Of a stretch of DNA of 64,000 nt, positions 62,693 to 64,000 are shown one piece after another. Position 1 is the stretch's first letter. Every line of letters starts with the position of its first letter. The stretch lies in contig NZ_CABPSM010000006.1 in assembly GCF_902459555.1 (NCBI RefSeq), positions 62,001 through 126,000 of the forward strand. Direction: 5' to 3'. Source of the stretch: Pandoraea horticolens. GTDB lineage: Bacteria; Pseudomonadota; Gammaproteobacteria; Burkholderiales; Burkholderiaceae. The translations under genes and the position numbers were made by a program. The notes beneath the pieces are model-generated. The model had not been told where the DNA came from. It made no database searches and saw nothing but the letters and a program-made list of their open reading frames with translations.

Positions 62693-64000
62693 TCAATATT
62701 GCGACTCGCAATTGTTCGTCCTGGCATTGCAAATCGTAAACCCGCCCGCGAGCGCGTCCTCCCTCGATCTGAATCCGCACATCAGTTCACCGTAGGTATT
62801 TCCAAAGTAGACATAAGGGGTACCGCCGGAAGTGGTTGAGCGGCCCCTTTCGTCAACGTTATACACGCCGGCGTTATCCCAGTATCCGAACGCGCTTGAG
62901 TCACACCACCCTTTCGCGACGATGGTGCAGAACTCGGCGTTAGCGACCTTTCCGAAGTATCCGCTCCAACGCCAAGTACCCCTCGCGGGCATCTTATATC
63001 CATTGCAGCCAGCGTACGTTTGCGTCCATTTCGCCATCACGATGGGCCGGTCGACGACTCGCTCCACCTCCTTCTCCACGACGTTGGTGATGGTTTTGGT
63101 TATCGTCGCGAGTTGCCATGACCAGCCGTAGTAGGTGTTTTGGCACGACAACATTTTTCCGTTGGCGTCGCGACCTATTTCCCCCGCCCGGCAACTGCCA
63201 TTCAGCGCATTGACGCCGTCCAGTTGAATGACGCCCGACTCGGATCTCAGCCGGGTTGCCTCAACCCGGTTCGCGCCTTCGATATTGTTGCGCTCCATGC
63301 TCAGCGCGCCGCTTATCGTGGCCCCTTTTTTTGCCGCCAACCTGCCTCTAATGGTCGCGTCGCCACCCACGGTCGCGTCTTGCACGTCCAGTTCAGCCAT
63401 CGTCAGCTTGCCCTTGCCTTCGATATTTCGCGCGCCAACGATGTCCTGTCGGCTCGCGTCCGTTCCTTCGCTCAAATGCAGCGGACCCTTGATGGTCGCC
63501 TTACCCTTGATCTCCAACTCCTTCATCTCGAGCTTTCCTACACCAACGATGTTCTTGATGCCCTTGATGCTCTGGTTGGAGTTGTTGCTCTGAAAATCCA
63601 GATCGCCTGTGATGTTGCGCGATCCGTCACGCCTGACATTGACGTCCAGGCTGTGTGTCAGGAAGCCGCCGCGCATGGCGACCAATCCAGGTTTGGCCAA
63701 CGGATTCGGCACGGCATCCGGAATCGGCCGCATGTTCTCGTCGACGAATCGAAATTCCTGCGGCCGGTCAATCGTCGACGTGCCACCAAAGACACCGACC
63801 GTCTTCGCGGCAATCGCAGCGAAACCGTAGTCGGGCGAGGACGAATAGGCGCGCTTTGCCGGCTCAGTGAGATAGGTGAGCGAATTGATCTGGCAATTTG
63901 GCGGGGTGTCGCCATCGCATTTCCGATACACCCGGATCTCGTAGTTGCCCAGGCCGTGCGGCGGTTTGGTTCCTGCGCCGGAAAGATCAAGCACCTTAAT
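62693..64000 (-). CDS. PilV-like pilus tip adhesin, C-terminal part (N-terminus beyond window)
   Basis: The frame is open to the window edge, so the pilin-like N-terminus is missing. The visible 435 residues start with a globular part. A run of repeat-like segments then alternates residues such as GDLDFQSNNSNQSIKGIKNIVGVG and ATVGGDATIRGRLAAKKGATISGAL, suggesting a beta-solenoid or trimeric stalk. NALNGSCRAGEIGRDANGKMLSCQ follows, the cysteine-containing junction typical of PilV pilus-tip proteins of type IVb pili and shufflon systems. The end is a Cys-rich receptor-binding-like domain of about 130 residues. It would tip a pilus and contact surfaces or recipients. No shufflon repeats or invertase are seen in the window. 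Confidence 0.72.
   Translation of the reverse strand: MKVLDLSGAGTKPPHGLGNYEIRVYRKCDGDTPPNCQINSLTYLTEPAKRAYSSSPDYGFAAIAAKTVGVFGGTSTIDRPQEFRFVDENMRPIPDAVPNPLAKPGLVAMRGGFLTHSLDVNVRRDGSRNITGDLDFQSNNSNQSIKGIKNIVGVGKLEMKELEIKGKATIKGPLHLSEGTDASRQDIVGARNIEGKGKLTMAELDVQDATVGGDATIRGRLAAKKGATISGALSMERNNIEGANRVEATRLRSESGVIQLDGVNALNGSCRAGEIGRDANGKMLSCQNTYYGWSWQLATITKTITNVVEKEVERVVDRPIVMAKWTQTYAGCNGYKMPARGTWRWSGYFGKVANAEFCTIVAKGWCDSSAFGYWDNAGVYNVDERGRSTTSGGTPYVYFGNTYGELMCGFRSREDALAGGFTICNARTNNCESQY

Overview
The window looks like a chromosomal segment of a GC-rich betaproteobacterium of the Burkholderiaceae, most likely Pandoraea or a close relative. That assignment is an inference from gene content and order (diaA/yraN/rsmI block, hemE-priA, periplasmic cyclohexadienyl dehydratase, a full sox cluster, trifunctional PutA), not from a database match. 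About fifty genes are readable, plus one tRNA.

Layout. (1) 1-2642: the start of an aa3-type cytochrome oxidase operon on the minus strand, with coxB carrying a fused cytochrome c domain. (2) 2886-21044: a surface polysaccharide (O-antigen or capsule type) locus. It holds a WecA/WbpL-like initiating transferase with a decayed epimerase remnant beside it, two zinc-ribbon methyltransferases, a flippase/GT2/DUF2304/large-membrane-protein cassette that resembles a lipid-linked glycan-modification system, Wzy- and Wzx-like proteins, two GT4 transferases, three enzymes for a UDP-N-acetyl-6-deoxy-L-sugar, a Wzz-like chain-length protein and a 2-oxoglutarate oxygenase. It ends beside tRNA-Ala(CGC). 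(3) 21353-33932: sulfur oxidation. An ArsR/SoxR-type regulator with a good operator candidate is followed by soxC, soxD, a small cytochrome c, soxY, soxZ, soxA, soxX, soxW and soxB. A two-partner-secretion transporter gene broken by one stop codon separates these from a flavocytochrome c sulfide dehydrogenase pair. (4) 34035-49239: housekeeping and metabolic genes: dolP-like, diaA-like, yraN, rsmI, a TrpXYZ-type ABC importer, rlpA, a metallo-hydrolase, an exonuclease-fold protein, arsC, a dienelactone hydrolase fusion, a hydroxypyruvate isomerase-like protein, an esterase and pheC. (5) 49443-55227: hemE, priA and a sorAB sulfite dehydrogenase pair. (6) 55367-62496: proline use (putA, and a putP that appears to lack an internal segment) and a LivK-type binding protein. 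(7) 62693-64000: the C-terminal part of a PilV-like pilus tip protein that runs off the window.

How the genes fit together. FccAB would oxidise sulfide, the Sox proteins thiosulfate and sulfane sulfur, and SorAB sulfite, so electrons from reduced sulfur can reach c-type cytochromes and the terminal oxidase encoded at the left edge. The regulator has the cysteine layout of persulfide sensors. In the glycan locus, the initiating transferase, sugar-nucleotide enzymes, transferases, Wzx, Wzy and Wzz form a nearly complete Wzx/Wzy-dependent pathway. PutA is expected to repress its own gene, and a perfect inverted repeat containing the GTTGCA motif recognised by enteric PutA lies just upstream.

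The most notable observations are an 8-bp repeat that can switch the CoxB C-terminus, the epimerase remnant, the RmlD-type reductase replacing FnlB (suggesting L-QuiNAc), the broken tpsB, the roughly 50-residue gap in PutP, two palindromic operators, structured DNA between putA and putP, DnaA boxes between hemE and priA, and a minus-strand terminator in a gene-free region that may end an undescribed small RNA.
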